From: Ferruginibacter sp.
GTDB lineage: Bacteria; Bacteroidota; Bacteroidia; Chitinophagales; Chitinophagaceae
Direction of reading: 5' to 3'
Length of the DNA stretch: 59,832 nucleotides
NCBI GenBank assembly: GCA_025362235.1
Contig: JANYGZ010000090.1
Span: 1-59,832 of the forward strand
In this document: one piece after another, positions 37,116-45,336 of the stretch
Numbering within the stretch: position 1 is the first letter of the stretch
How the letters are laid out: each line of letters opens with the position of its first letter
Notes under the pieces: model-generated
Told to the model about the DNA's origin: nothing
Databases searched by the model: none
Seen by the model: the letters and a program-made list of their open reading frames with translations, nothing else
Translations under genes and position numbers: made by a program

Positions 37116-37664
37116 ATGGATTATTTAATTGCACCAACACTTTTTCAAAATAAAACCTGCCGGTTGCCGGGTATTGGTACTTTTACTGTAATCACCAATA
37201 CTACCAAATTAGAATCGCATAGTAAGCAGATAGATGCTCCTGCGACATCGATCATTTTTACACCATTACAAGAGGATAAAAATGGATTTAATGAGTTTAC
37301 AGCATTAAGCGAATTGATAAAAAAAGATTTGCATGCAACAGGTAAAGTTAACCTGCAGGGGATAGGAGATTTTATAAAAAATGAAGATGGTACTATTGGT
37401 TTTATTCCATTACAATTAAGCCAGCATTTTACACCTCCTGTTGTTGCTGAATTAGCCATTCACCAGGATGCAACATATTCGAGACTTGTAGGTGATAGAG
37501 AAACTTCTGATATTGCATTGCCCGTATATTTAGAAGAAGAGAAAATAGTAAAGGGCCGCTGGTGGATATGGGCAATTATTTTAGGCGCAATTGGAGCTGG
37601 GATACTGATTTATTATATTGCACAAAACGGGTTTGGATTATTGGGTAATGCAATAAGGGTATAA
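37116..37664 (+). CDS. HU-CCDC81-like membrane protein
   Basis: 182 residues. The N-terminal half (LIAPTLFQNKTCRLPGIGTF, later GKVNLQGIGDFIKNEDGTI) resembles the pair of HU-like domains called CCDC81-type prokaryotic HU, found in Bacteroidota envelope proteins. A single transmembrane helix (about 149-168, WWIWAIILGAIGAGILIYYI) precedes a short tail. The SPOR domain that often ends such proteins is absent. The family assignment is from memory of the LPGIGTF pattern and is moderate. It converges with the glutaminyl cyclase gene, only 7 bp apart. Confidence 0.6.
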   Translation: MDYLIAPTLFQNKTCRLPGIGTFTVITNTTKLESHSKQIDAPATSIIFTPLQEDKNGFNEFTALSELIKKDLHATGKVNLQGIGDFIKNEDGTIGFIPLQLSQHFTPPVVAELAIHQDATYSRLVGDRETSDIALPVYLEEEKIVKGRWWIWAIILGAIGAGILIYYIAQNGFGLLGNAIRV

Positions 37665-37671
37665 ACTTTAT

Positions 37672-38496
37672 CTACTTAATATACGCTTCAAACATTTTGG
37701 GCCAGCGTTTACCTGTGAAATATATTTTTTTAGAAATACTATCGTAGGCGATGCCATTTAGTACATCCGTTCTCACAGGAATATTCTGATTTTTGAAAAA
37801 TTTATCCTTTATATTAGGCAAATCTATTTTCCCCACTACATGACCGTTTGCAGGATCAATTTTTACAATATATTCAGACTGGTATACATTGGCAAATACA
37901 AAACCATCAATCAATTCCAACTCGTTTATTGCCTCTACAGGTCCCAGGTTATCTGTAACCTGTACAGTAGTTCTTATTTTAAAATTATCAGGGTTTACAA
38001 AATACAAATTTGCAGTACCATCACTTATTATCAGGTCTGTAGCAGTATGAGTAATGCCCCAGCCTTCGTAAGGCCAGGTAAATATTTTAATTGGTTTATC
38101 AATATTATTAATGTCGTACACATTTACAACATGGCTTTGCCACGTAAGCTGGTAAATTTTATTGTTAAAAATAGTAATGCCCTCACCAAAAATTTTATTG
38201 GTACCCATCATATGTTTATGATCTACTTTACCAGTTTTAATATCACTGATTATCCTTAAAGAAGAAGTTTCAAAATCACCGGTACCTTCATACATTTTAC
38301 CATTATAAATTTCTAAGCCTTGTGTATAAGCACTTGTATCGTGAGGGTAAATTCCAATAATATTCAGGTCGATATTTTTGGGAGCCGGGATGCCCGTTGA
38401 AGGTGTTTCAGCTACTGTAGTTTCTTCATTTTGCGATTGATTGCCATTGCATGCTGAAAGTAGAATTACTATTGCAACTAATAAATATTTTGTCAT
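37672..38496 (-). CDS. Glutaminyl-peptide cyclotransferase lipoprotein (plant/bacterial type)
   Basis: 274 residues. Lipoprotein signal with LLSAC (Cys16). The body is a five-bladed propeller of the glutamine cyclotransferase family (PF05096): YTQGLEIYNGKMYEGTGDF, then FGEGITIFNNKIYQLTWQS, FTWPYEGWGITHT, INELELIDGFVFANVYQSE and LNGIAYDSISKKIYFTGKRW. It converts N-terminal Gln to pyroglutamate in exported proteins. Many exported proteins in this window have Gln at the predicted mature N-terminus, which fits. A weak -7 element (TACTTTTG, minus strand, 38520-38527) lies just upstream. Confidence 0.92.
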   Translation of the reverse strand: MTKYLLVAIVILLSACNGNQSQNEETTVAETPSTGIPAPKNIDLNIIGIYPHDTSAYTQGLEIYNGKMYEGTGDFETSSLRIISDIKTGKVDHKHMMGTNKIFGEGITIFNNKIYQLTWQSHVVNVYDINNIDKPIKIFTWPYEGWGITHTATDLIISDGTANLYFVNPDNFKIRTTVQVTDNLGPVEAINELELIDGFVFANVYQSEYIVKIDPANGHVVGKIDLPNIKDKFFKNQNIPVRTDVLNGIAYDSISKKIYFTGKRWPKMFEAYIK

Positions 38497-38578
38497 TTAT
38501 GCTGTTTCTAATTTGGGGGCAAAAGTACTAAAGTGAAACAATTTTGCTGCCTTCATTTATATAAAAGAATGCAAATAT

Positions 38579-38609
38579 TTTGGAAATTTAATAAATCGTT
38601 CTATATTTG
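38579..38609 (+). promoter_or_regulatory. Promoter of the M43 protease gene
   Basis: TTTG (38579-38582), a 19-bp spacer and TATATTTG (38602-38609) fit the Bacteroidota consensus. The leader before the start codon at 38799 is about 180 nt; no riboswitch or leader peptide is recognised in it. Confidence 0.7.
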
Positions 38610-38798
38610 TGTTATCTCTGAAACGGATATTTACCACCACAACCCCTCAATAGTTAGTTAATACCGTTCATTTATTCTGAGACATCATCCCAATTCTTCT
38701 ATCGCTTTAGTGATTTTTCCCTATTTCCAATACCTCTGCTTTTATCAGCCCGACCCCCAATGAGCCAAATTTAATTTTTTGGACAATTAATATTTTTT

Positions 38799-40091
38799 AT
38801 GAAAGTTTTTCTAGGGGTATTGCTATTGATGCAGTTTATTTTTGTTGCACAGGCACAGCGTGTATGCGGCACTACAGACTATACTCAAAAATTAATAAGT
38901 TCCGACGCCTCTTTAAAAAATGCTTATGCAATAGCGGAAGAACAAATTGAAAAAAGAACGACAAATAATATTTCATTAACAGCACGAGATACATCTTCAG
39001 ACGAAATTATTTATATACCGGTTGTTGTACATATTGTATATAAAACGGCTAATGTAAATTTAAGTGCTGCACAGGTACTATCGCAACTAAAAGTTTTAAA
39101 TGATGATTACGGTTATTCAAATGCAGATAAAATAAACACACCTGCAGTTTTTGCAAAATTGGCTGCTGATACCAGGATAAGATTTTGTTTGGCACAGGTA
39201 GATCCACACGGTAGAAGAACAACCGGCATTATTAGAAAATACACCAGTATAGATGCTTTTTCAGCACAGGATGCAGTTAAGTCATCATCGCAAGGCGGTG
39301 ATGATGCATGGGACAGTAAACGTTACCTGAATATATGGGTGTGTAAAATGTTTGGCAGAACAATGGGGTATTCCAGTGTACCCGGCGGACCTGCAGAAGT
39401 TGATGGTGTTGTGATTGCTTATGATGTTTTTGGCACAGAAGGGAATGTTCGTTCGCCCTATAACAAAGGCCGCACGGCTACTCACGAAATTGGCCATTGG
39501 CTTGGCCTGAAACATATTTGGGGCGACGCTGTATGTGGTACGGATGGCGTGGACGATACACCTACACAGCAGTATTATAATTATGGTTGCCCCAGTTTTC
39601 CGCATATCACTAATTGTTCGCCTGATAGTAATGGCGCCATGTTTATGAATTTTATGGATTTTACTGATGACGCCTGTATGAACATGTTTACCTATGGTCA
39701 AAAATTAAGGATGCGTGCACTATTTGCAAAAAACAATTTACACAATTCATTCCTGGGTTCTTTTGCATGCGACAGTACGCTGGCACAAGGCGGGCCAATA
39801 GCTACAGATGATACTGTAGCCGCAGTTGTTGTTCCACAAGTAAAACCCTCCTTTACTGTAAAAGTGTATCCAAATCCTGTACAATCAATGATAACAGTTG
39901 AATGCGCCAATGCAACAAGTAGTGGTATTAAAACAATCAATATTTTTAATGTGCTCGGAAGAAAAGTATTTAGCGGGCAAATCAGTAAACAAAAAATGAG
40001 CGTAAATATTGCCGATTTTACAAAGGGTATTTATATTCTGCAAATTGAAGAAGGAACCAACAGGCTCTCTACAAAAATCATTAAGGAATAA
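38799..40091 (+). CDS. Secreted M43 (pappalysin-like) metalloprotease with T9SS domain
   Basis: 430 residues. Signal peptide ending VAQAQ (20). The catalytic motif HEIGHWLGLKH (229-239) is the extended zinc motif of metzincins; NFMDFTDDACMNMFTYGQ supplies the Met-turn. The fold region VVVHIVYKTANVNLS and the Cys pairs fit cytophagalysin-like M43 enzymes. The last about 80 residues (VKVYPNPVQSMITVE ... GIYILQIEEG) are a type A T9SS sorting domain, so the enzyme is exported through type IX secretion and anchored or released at the surface. It converges with the FAD oxidoreductase with only 1 bp between the stop codons. Confidence 0.93.
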   Translation: MKVFLGVLLLMQFIFVAQAQRVCGTTDYTQKLISSDASLKNAYAIAEEQIEKRTTNNISLTARDTSSDEIIYIPVVVHIVYKTANVNLSAAQVLSQLKVLNDDYGYSNADKINTPAVFAKLAADTRIRFCLAQVDPHGRRTTGIIRKYTSIDAFSAQDAVKSSSQGGDDAWDSKRYLNIWVCKMFGRTMGYSSVPGGPAEVDGVVIAYDVFGTEGNVRSPYNKGRTATHEIGHWLGLKHIWGDAVCGTDGVDDTPTQQYYNYGCPSFPHITNCSPDSNGAMFMNFMDFTDDACMNMFTYGQKLRMRALFAKNNLHNSFLGSFACDSTLAQGGPIATDDTVAAVVVPQVKPSFTVKVYPNPVQSMITVECANATSSGIKTINIFNVLGRKVFSGQISKQKMSVNIADFTKGIYILQIEEGTNRLSTKIIKE

Positions 40092-40092
40092 T

Positions 40093-41244
40093 TCAGCTAT
40101 TCATTAATACAGCAATTTCCATCGCTGCGATTGGCGCCAATGCTACGCCCATACCACTCATACGTACACAACAAAATACATTATTGCCGATTGATTTTAC
40201 AATCGGCATTTTTTCTGTACCCATGGCCATAATACCACTCCATCTGTCTGTAATAGTAAATGTAGTTGCAGGTAATAAATGTTGCTGTATAAATTGCTCT
40301 AACACTTCTTGTATTAAACCGGTTGTTTGCATTTCATTGGTATTCTCCATTTCAAATGCCTTATTTCTTGCCCCACCCAGCAATAAACGGTTGCCTACAT
40401 TTCTAAAATAATAATAGCCTTTATCAAAATGGAAAGTCCCTTTTATTTTAAGATTATCAATCGGGTTTGTAATCAGCACCTGGCCACGGTTGGGTATAAT
40501 ATCAATGGAAGAAAATAATTGTTTGGTAAAAGCATTTGTACATAACAATAATTGTTGTGTAGTAAATTTTAAGCCTTCACCTTTAACAGAAGAAACTGCC
40601 GTTTCCAGTTCAATGCCATGGTAGTGGTTTTGATAACTTTTTACTTCAATACCTGTTAATACCTGTACACCTAAACCCTGTATTTTTTGCAACAATGCCT
40701 GTACCAGTTTGCCGGGTTGCAAACCAGCTTCCAGTTTGTTTTCTATAAGGTGGTCGAAACCTTTAAAGCCAAAATGACTTATTTTTTCATCTGCGGTTTT
40801 AAATAAATTTTCTTCACCGGTAATTACTTTTAATCCCTCATTCAACCAATCTGTTTTTGCAATACAATCGCTCCAGTCTGATGACTGATCTGTAAAACAT
40901 TCATATCCGCCACAGGCATCATAGTCTATTGTTTCATCACTAAAATGTTTTCTTATTTCAAGCAAACCCTTATACCGCATTTCTACGAGTTGCCACATTT
41001 TTTCTTCACCCATTTCAGCTGCGTCTGCTATTAATTCGCCGGGGCTCCCAAAACAACTAAAACCTGCATTGCGTGTGCTTGCGCCGGTTGGTATGATGCC
41101 TCTTTCTAAAATGGTAATCTTATATGCAGGATTTTTTAATTTGAGTTGTAAGGCACTCCACAAACCAACAAAGCCACTGCCCACGATGATTATATCCTGC
41201 GGCGCAAAAAAACTTTCTTTCTCCCAAAACGATAGCTGTACCAT
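40093..41244 (-). CDS. FAD-dependent oxidoreductase, DadA/glycine oxidase-like
   Basis: About 383 residues from the ATG at 41244 (MVQLSFWEKESFFAPQ); the longer start at 41292 adds 16 residues that do not fit the family. The FAD Rossmann motif IIIVGSGFVGLWSALQLK and the following LERGIIPTGASTRNAGFSC are typical of DAO-family oxidases, with GVALAPIAAMEIAVL at the C-terminus. WSGIMAMGTEKMPIV is the usual second FAD contact. It oxidises an amino acid or related amine; the substrate is unknown. Divergent from the DUF4197 gene. Confidence 0.87.
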   Translation of the reverse strand: MVQLSFWEKESFFAPQDIIIVGSGFVGLWSALQLKLKNPAYKITILERGIIPTGASTRNAGFSCFGSPGELIADAAEMGEEKMWQLVEMRYKGLLEIRKHFSDETIDYDACGGYECFTDQSSDWSDCIAKTDWLNEGLKVITGEENLFKTADEKISHFGFKGFDHLIENKLEAGLQPGKLVQALLQKIQGLGVQVLTGIEVKSYQNHYHGIELETAVSSVKGEGLKFTTQQLLLCTNAFTKQLFSSIDIIPNRGQVLITNPIDNLKIKGTFHFDKGYYYFRNVGNRLLLGGARNKAFEMENTNEMQTTGLIQEVLEQFIQQHLLPATTFTITDRWSGIMAMGTEKMPIVKSIGNNVFCCVRMSGMGVALAPIAAMEIAVLMNS

Positions 41245-41338
41245 ACAATAAAAATTGTTAAAAACCGTAAAGGTAGAAACTAAATCAGTCATCTTAAACC
41301 AGGCGGCATTATTTTTGTCTGACTAATCAAAATACTAT

Positions 41339-42115
41339 ATGAAAAAAATTATTACTACTGCGTTTATTATTAGTATCCTAATTGGCAATACCAGCGCACA
41401 GGGTTTAAAGGGCCTGATGAATAAAGTAACAAAAAAAGATTCAACCACAGGTAAAAGTGTTTTAGATAAGATATCAGGCGGCAGTTCTGCAGGTGGCGGA
41501 CTTGGCAGTGGTTTAAGTAATGATCAGATTATTAATGGGCTTAAAGAAGCGCTTAAAATTGGTACAGACAGCAGCAGTGTAAAACTAAGCAAAGTGAATG
41601 GCTTTTTTGGCGATGCTGCAATTAAAATTTTAATGCCTGAAGATGCAAAAAAAGTAGAAACAACCTTGCGTAGTTTAGGCATGGGCAGCCTGGTTGATAA
41701 AACAATATTATCATTAAACAGGGCAGCTGAAGATGCGGCTGGTGGTGTGGGTGATATTTTTTGGAAGTCAATAAAACAAATGACTGTTACAGACGGATTA
41801 CAAATTTTAAGAGGAGGCGATTTTGCAGCTACTGATTATTTAAAGAAAACAACTACTGTTGAATTGACTGAAAAGTTCAGGCCAATAATAGAAACAAGCC
41901 TTGTTAAAGTAGATGCTACTAAATACTGGAAAGATATGTTTAATACTTACAACAAATTTTCGCCAAACAAAATAAACCCAGATCTTACTGCATATGTTAC
42001 AGAAAAGGCATTGAGTGGTTTATTTTTAAATATTGGTTTGCAGGAACAAAAAATTAGAAAAGACCCGGCTGCACAGGTTACTAGCGTATTAAAATCTGTA
42101 TTTGGAGGAAAATAG
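41339..42115 (+). CDS. DUF4197 exported protein
   Basis: 258 residues. Signal peptide ending NTSAQ, a Gly/Ser-rich linker, and then the all-helical DUF4197 domain: NDQIINGLKEALKIGTDSS, FFGDAAIKILMPEDAKKVE, TLRSLGMGSLVDKTILSLNR, AADYLKKTT-like segment, and GLFLNIGLQEQKIRKDPAAQ. The family is widespread in Gram-negative bacteria and has no known role. A -7-like TATTTTTG is at 41310-41317 without a matching -33 box. It is followed immediately by an inverted-repeat element. Confidence 0.88.
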   Translation: MKKIITTAFIISILIGNTSAQGLKGLMNKVTKKDSTTGKSVLDKISGGSSAGGGLGSGLSNDQIINGLKEALKIGTDSSSVKLSKVNGFFGDAAIKILMPEDAKKVETTLRSLGMGSLVDKTILSLNRAAEDAAGGVGDIFWKSIKQMTVTDGLQILRGGDFAATDYLKKTTTVELTEKFRPIIETSLVKVDATKYWKDMFNTYNKFSPNKINPDLTAYVTEKALSGLFLNIGLQEQKIRKDPAAQVTSVLKSVFGGK

Positions 42116-42118
42116 ATT

Positions 42119-42353
42119 ATTTCACACAAAGAACGCAAAGGATACAAAGGCCACAAAGCAAATCTCTATGCCTCAATATTCTTTTTGCACTTTGTATGCT
42201 TCAATTGTGTGATGAGGGGAAACGAAAATTTATTTCACACACATGTCCCGATATTTTCGGGGAAGGGTGCAACTTAAACATTGGCCATAAAGCAAATTCT
42301 ATACATTTATCTTCTTTGTTAACTTTGTATCCTTTGCGTTCTTTGTGTGAAAT
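42119..42353. repeat. Intergenic inverted-repeat element, double copy B
   Basis: The ends are a perfect 31-bp inverted repeat (42119-42149 and 42323-42353) beginning ATTTCACACAAAGAACGC. Internal edges near 42211 (TTGTGTGAT) and 42232 (ATTTCACACA) suggest two adjacent units of about 95 and 120 bp. The second also contains a CCCGATATTTTCGGG hairpin (about 42247-42261). The right end shares ACTTTGTATCCTTTGCG and CTTTGTGTGAAAT with copy A. It fills the space between the DUF4197 and radical SAM genes. Confidence 0.85.
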
Positions 42354-42371
42354 ATTTTAAATATTATAGGA

Positions 42372-42379
42372 TATTTTTG
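42372..42379 (+). promoter_or_regulatory. Possible -7 element for the radical SAM gene
   Basis: TATTTTTG matches TAnnTTTG and lies 15 bp before the TTG start, implying a near-leaderless transcript. The nearest TTTG (42342-42345) lies inside the repeat arm but its spacing of 26 bp is longer than usual. Confidence 0.35.
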
Positions 42380-42394
42380 CACAAATAATATAAT

Positions 42395-44593
42395 TTGAGC
42401 GTTCCTGTTTTTTTAATAACACCACCATTTACACAATTAAATACGCCTTATCCCGCTACTGCGTATTTAAAGGGTTTTTTAAATACCAGGCAAATCAAAT
42501 CTTTCCAGGCCGACCTTGGCATTGAAGTTACCCTTGAGTTATTCAGTAAACAGGGTTTAATCAATTTATTTCAACAAGTAAATAATGATCCGGCTGTTTT
42601 TTCCGGCAATGCAAAAAGGATAATTGCCTTGCGGGATGATTATATCAATACTATTGACGCAACAATTTTATTTTTACAAGGAAAAAATCCAACACTTGGC
42701 CACCTGATAAGCAAAAGAAACTTTTTGCCTGAGGCCAGCCGTTTTGCACAGTTAGATGATTTAAAATGGGCCTTCGGCACCATGGGTACACAAGACAAAG
42801 CCAAGCATCTTGCCACCATGTATTTGGAAGACCTGTCGGATTTAATAACTGAGTGTGTGGATCCTCATTTTGGCTTTAGCAGGTATGCAGAAAAACTTGG
42901 CAGAAGCGCCAATAGCTTTGATGAATTGTACGCCTCTCTTCAAAAAGAATACACCTACCTGGATAAAATTCTTATTGATATTTTACAAAAAAGAATTGCA
43001 GAAGTTGATCCAGCTTTAGTCGCCCTTTCTGTTCCATTTCCTGGCAACTTATATACCTCTCTTCGCTGCGGACAGTGGATTAAAAAAAATTACCCGGGTA
43101 TAAAAGTAGTGATGGGTGGTGGTTTTGCCAATACAGAGTTGCGATCATTATCAGATGAAAGGGTATTTGAATTTTACGATTTTATTACCCTTGATGATGG
43201 AGAAGCGCCCATTGAAAATTTATTGCTGTTTCTTGAAGGGAAAAAAGCAGTCAACGAGCTTAAACGAAGTTTTACATTGATAAACGGGCAGGTAACTTAT
43301 ATCAATAACACGGCCTGTACAGATTATAAGCAAGGGCAGGTAGGCACACCTGATTACAGTGATCTTTTGCTGGATAAATATATCAGTGCCATTGAAGTTA
43401 TAAATCCCATGCATAGTTTATGGAGTGATGGGCGATGGAATAAACTAACGATGGCGCATGGTTGCTATTGGGGTAAATGCACTTTTTGTGATATCTCTTT
43501 AGACTATATAAAATTATATGAGCCTATAACTGCACAATTGCTATGCGACAGAATGGAAGAGATGATTGCACAGACAGGGCAAAACGGTTTTCATTTTGTT
43601 GATGAAGCAGCGCCACCGGCATTAATGCGGGCACTGGCAATAGAAATTATAAAACGTAAACTAACAGTAAGCTGGTGGGCAAATATACGTTTTGAAAAAA
43701 GCTTTACAAGGGATCTTTGTTTGTTATTAAAAGCGGCTGGTTGCATTGCAGTTTCCGGTGGGCTGGAAGTTGCTTCTGACCGTTTGCTGCTGCTAATAGA
43801 AAAGGGCATTACTGTGGCACAGGTGGCAAGAGTGAACAAACATTTTAGTGAGGCGGGCATAATGGTACATGCTTATTTAATGTATGGTTTTCCTACGCAA
43901 ACTGCGGAGGAAACCATCAACTCACTGGAAATGGTAAGGCAATTATTTGAAGCCGGTATTTTACAATCTGCATTTTGGCACCAGTTTACCATGACGGCAC
44001 ATAGCCCCGTTGGCCTAAATCCTGAGAAGTATAAAGTAAAAAAAATATCTACCGTTATTGGCAGTTTTGCAAACAATGATATTGAGCATTCAGACCTAAC
44101 CGGCGCTGATCATCCAAGCTTTAGTTTTGGATTAAAAAAATCGTTACTCAATTACATGCATGGTGCATGTTTTGACTATCCTTTACAAAAATGGTTTGAT
44201 TTTAAAATTCCTAAAACTACCGTGGCACCTGATTACATTTTAAATGCATTGCAGCACGAAGATGTGTTAAGCAGTAAGCCAACAACAAAAATTGTATGGC
44301 TGGGTAATAAGCCTTCTATTGTAAATTTTACCAAATCAAAAAAAGGCAACCATTGGCAAATGAGTGAACTTACATTTCAAAATAAAAGAGATGTTTTAAG
44401 TATAAAAGTAAGTGAGCAACAGGGAGCATGGCTGGCAGAAATGCTGGAAAAATTATCTGTAGCGCAACTTAAAACCTATACCATCCAGGAAGTAAAACAA
44501 AACTACGAAGCAGCTTTCCTTGACGATTTTGAGCTTTTTTGGGACAATAAACCAGTAAATGGATTGCATAAGTTTGGGCTATTGCAACTATAA
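42395..44593 (+). CDS. B12-binding domain radical SAM protein
   Basis: 732 residues. The start must be TTG at 42395: the frame is closed by TAA at 42386, no ATG lies between, and homologous sequence begins at once (VFLITPPFTQLNTPYPATAY). The N-terminal B12-binding-like domain includes LRCGQWIKKNYPGIKVVMGG. The radical SAM cluster cysteines are in HGCYWGKCTFCD (about 357, 362, 365, spacing CX4CX2C rather than the common CX3CX2C). The TIM barrel continues with GGLEVASDRLL and MVHAYLMYGFPTQTAEE. The C-terminal 200 residues are family-specific. Substrate unknown; no precursor peptide or partner enzyme is adjacent. Confidence 0.88.
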   Translation: MSVPVFLITPPFTQLNTPYPATAYLKGFLNTRQIKSFQADLGIEVTLELFSKQGLINLFQQVNNDPAVFSGNAKRIIALRDDYINTIDATILFLQGKNPTLGHLISKRNFLPEASRFAQLDDLKWAFGTMGTQDKAKHLATMYLEDLSDLITECVDPHFGFSRYAEKLGRSANSFDELYASLQKEYTYLDKILIDILQKRIAEVDPALVALSVPFPGNLYTSLRCGQWIKKNYPGIKVVMGGGFANTELRSLSDERVFEFYDFITLDDGEAPIENLLLFLEGKKAVNELKRSFTLINGQVTYINNTACTDYKQGQVGTPDYSDLLLDKYISAIEVINPMHSLWSDGRWNKLTMAHGCYWGKCTFCDISLDYIKLYEPITAQLLCDRMEEMIAQTGQNGFHFVDEAAPPALMRALAIEIIKRKLTVSWWANIRFEKSFTRDLCLLLKAAGCIAVSGGLEVASDRLLLLIEKGITVAQVARVNKHFSEAGIMVHAYLMYGFPTQTAEETINSLEMVRQLFEAGILQSAFWHQFTMTAHSPVGLNPEKYKVKKISTVIGSFANNDIEHSDLTGADHPSFSFGLKKSLLNYMHGACFDYPLQKWFDFKIPKTTVAPDYILNALQHEDVLSSKPTTKIVWLGNKPSIVNFTKSKKGNHWQMSELTFQNKRDVLSIKVSEQQGAWLAEMLEKLSVAQLKTYTIQEVKQNYEAAFLDDFELFWDNKPVNGLHKFGLLQL

Positions 44594-44651
44594 TTTCTAA
44601 AAAGATTAAAGTTAAATAATCAATTCACAATTCACCACTGACCACTCACCA

Positions 44652-45005
44652 TTAAAACCCTTTTACCATCCCCATTGATTCCATTGCCATTTTTTGGTTG
44701 TATTCAAACGTAAGTGATTTATGGTTGATGATATCTACAATGGTACCAATTAAACAAAGACCACCTGTAAAAAAATACAATATACCCATACCCACCTGGC
44801 CTGTAACAAAACGCTGTATACCTGCAGCACCAACAAAACCAAGCAGGCAACATATTAAAATGGTATCTGTTTTTTTACGCTTATTGTTATACAGCGAAAT
44901 AAAAAGATGTAGTTTATCTTCTGAAAGATCTTTGGTAAAAGCTTGTAAATAGGCCAGTTCGTCTGGTTCAATAGAAGGGATAAGTGCAATTAAATTTGTG
45001 CTCAT
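44652..45005 (-). CDS. TM2 domain-containing membrane protein
   Basis: 117 residues. A polar N-terminal part (about 45 residues, ending KRKKTDT) is followed by two transmembrane helices with the TM2 pattern: LLGFVGAAGIQRFVTGQVGM and GILYFFTGGLCLIGTIVDII. Its start overlaps the stop of the upstream DUF2752 gene by 4 bp (45002-45005), so the two are translationally coupled. Function unknown. The gap between its 3' end and the convergent radical SAM gene contains only a low-complexity CACCACTGACCACTCACC string. Confidence 0.88.
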   Translation of the reverse strand: MSTNLIALIPSIEPDELAYLQAFTKDLSEDKLHLFISLYNNKRKKTDTILICCLLGFVGAAGIQRFVTGQVGMGILYFFTGGLCLIGTIVDIINHKSLTFEYNQKMAMESMGMVKGF

Positions 45006-45310
45006 TGTATGATATATTTAGGTTTGAAAGATAATTGTTTTATCCTGTTTAAAATAATTAATACCCCAACAATACCCATCGGGTGATATTTAAAAGAAGC
45101 AGCAAACTGCAGGTGCATTGCATAATGCATCGAATGGCCAAGGCCACATCCGGGGCAATGATTAATATTGAGCCATCTAAAAATGCAAAGGGTAGGGGCA
45201 TCAGCGTCTGCATTCATTGTAAATAGCAACACCAACGCTGTTATCCAAAACAACCATTCAAAATATTGATACCAATATTGTCTTAATAAATTTATCAATG
45301 TCTTATTCAT
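45002..45310 (-). CDS. DUF2752 membrane protein
   Basis: 102 residues with an N-terminal helix, the diagnostic CPGCGLGHSMHYAMHL and a second helix with FKYHPMGIVGVLIILN. CPGCG is the defining motif of DUF2752; the paired Cys may bind metal or act in redox chemistry, but no function is established. It is coupled to the TM2 gene downstream, a pairing that suggests they form one membrane unit. Confidence 0.88.
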   Translation of the reverse strand: MNKTLINLLRQYWYQYFEWLFWITALVLLFTMNADADAPTLCIFRWLNINHCPGCGLGHSMHYAMHLQFAASFKYHPMGIVGVLIILNRIKQLSFKPKYIIQ

Positions 45311-45336
45311 TATATAATTGTCTTCTTTATTATTTT

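Noticed and set aside
44620..44651. CACCACTGACCACTCACC-type string between the radical SAM and TM2 genes as a regulatory site
   Set aside because: Low-complexity intergenic sequence without symmetry; no basis for assigning a function.
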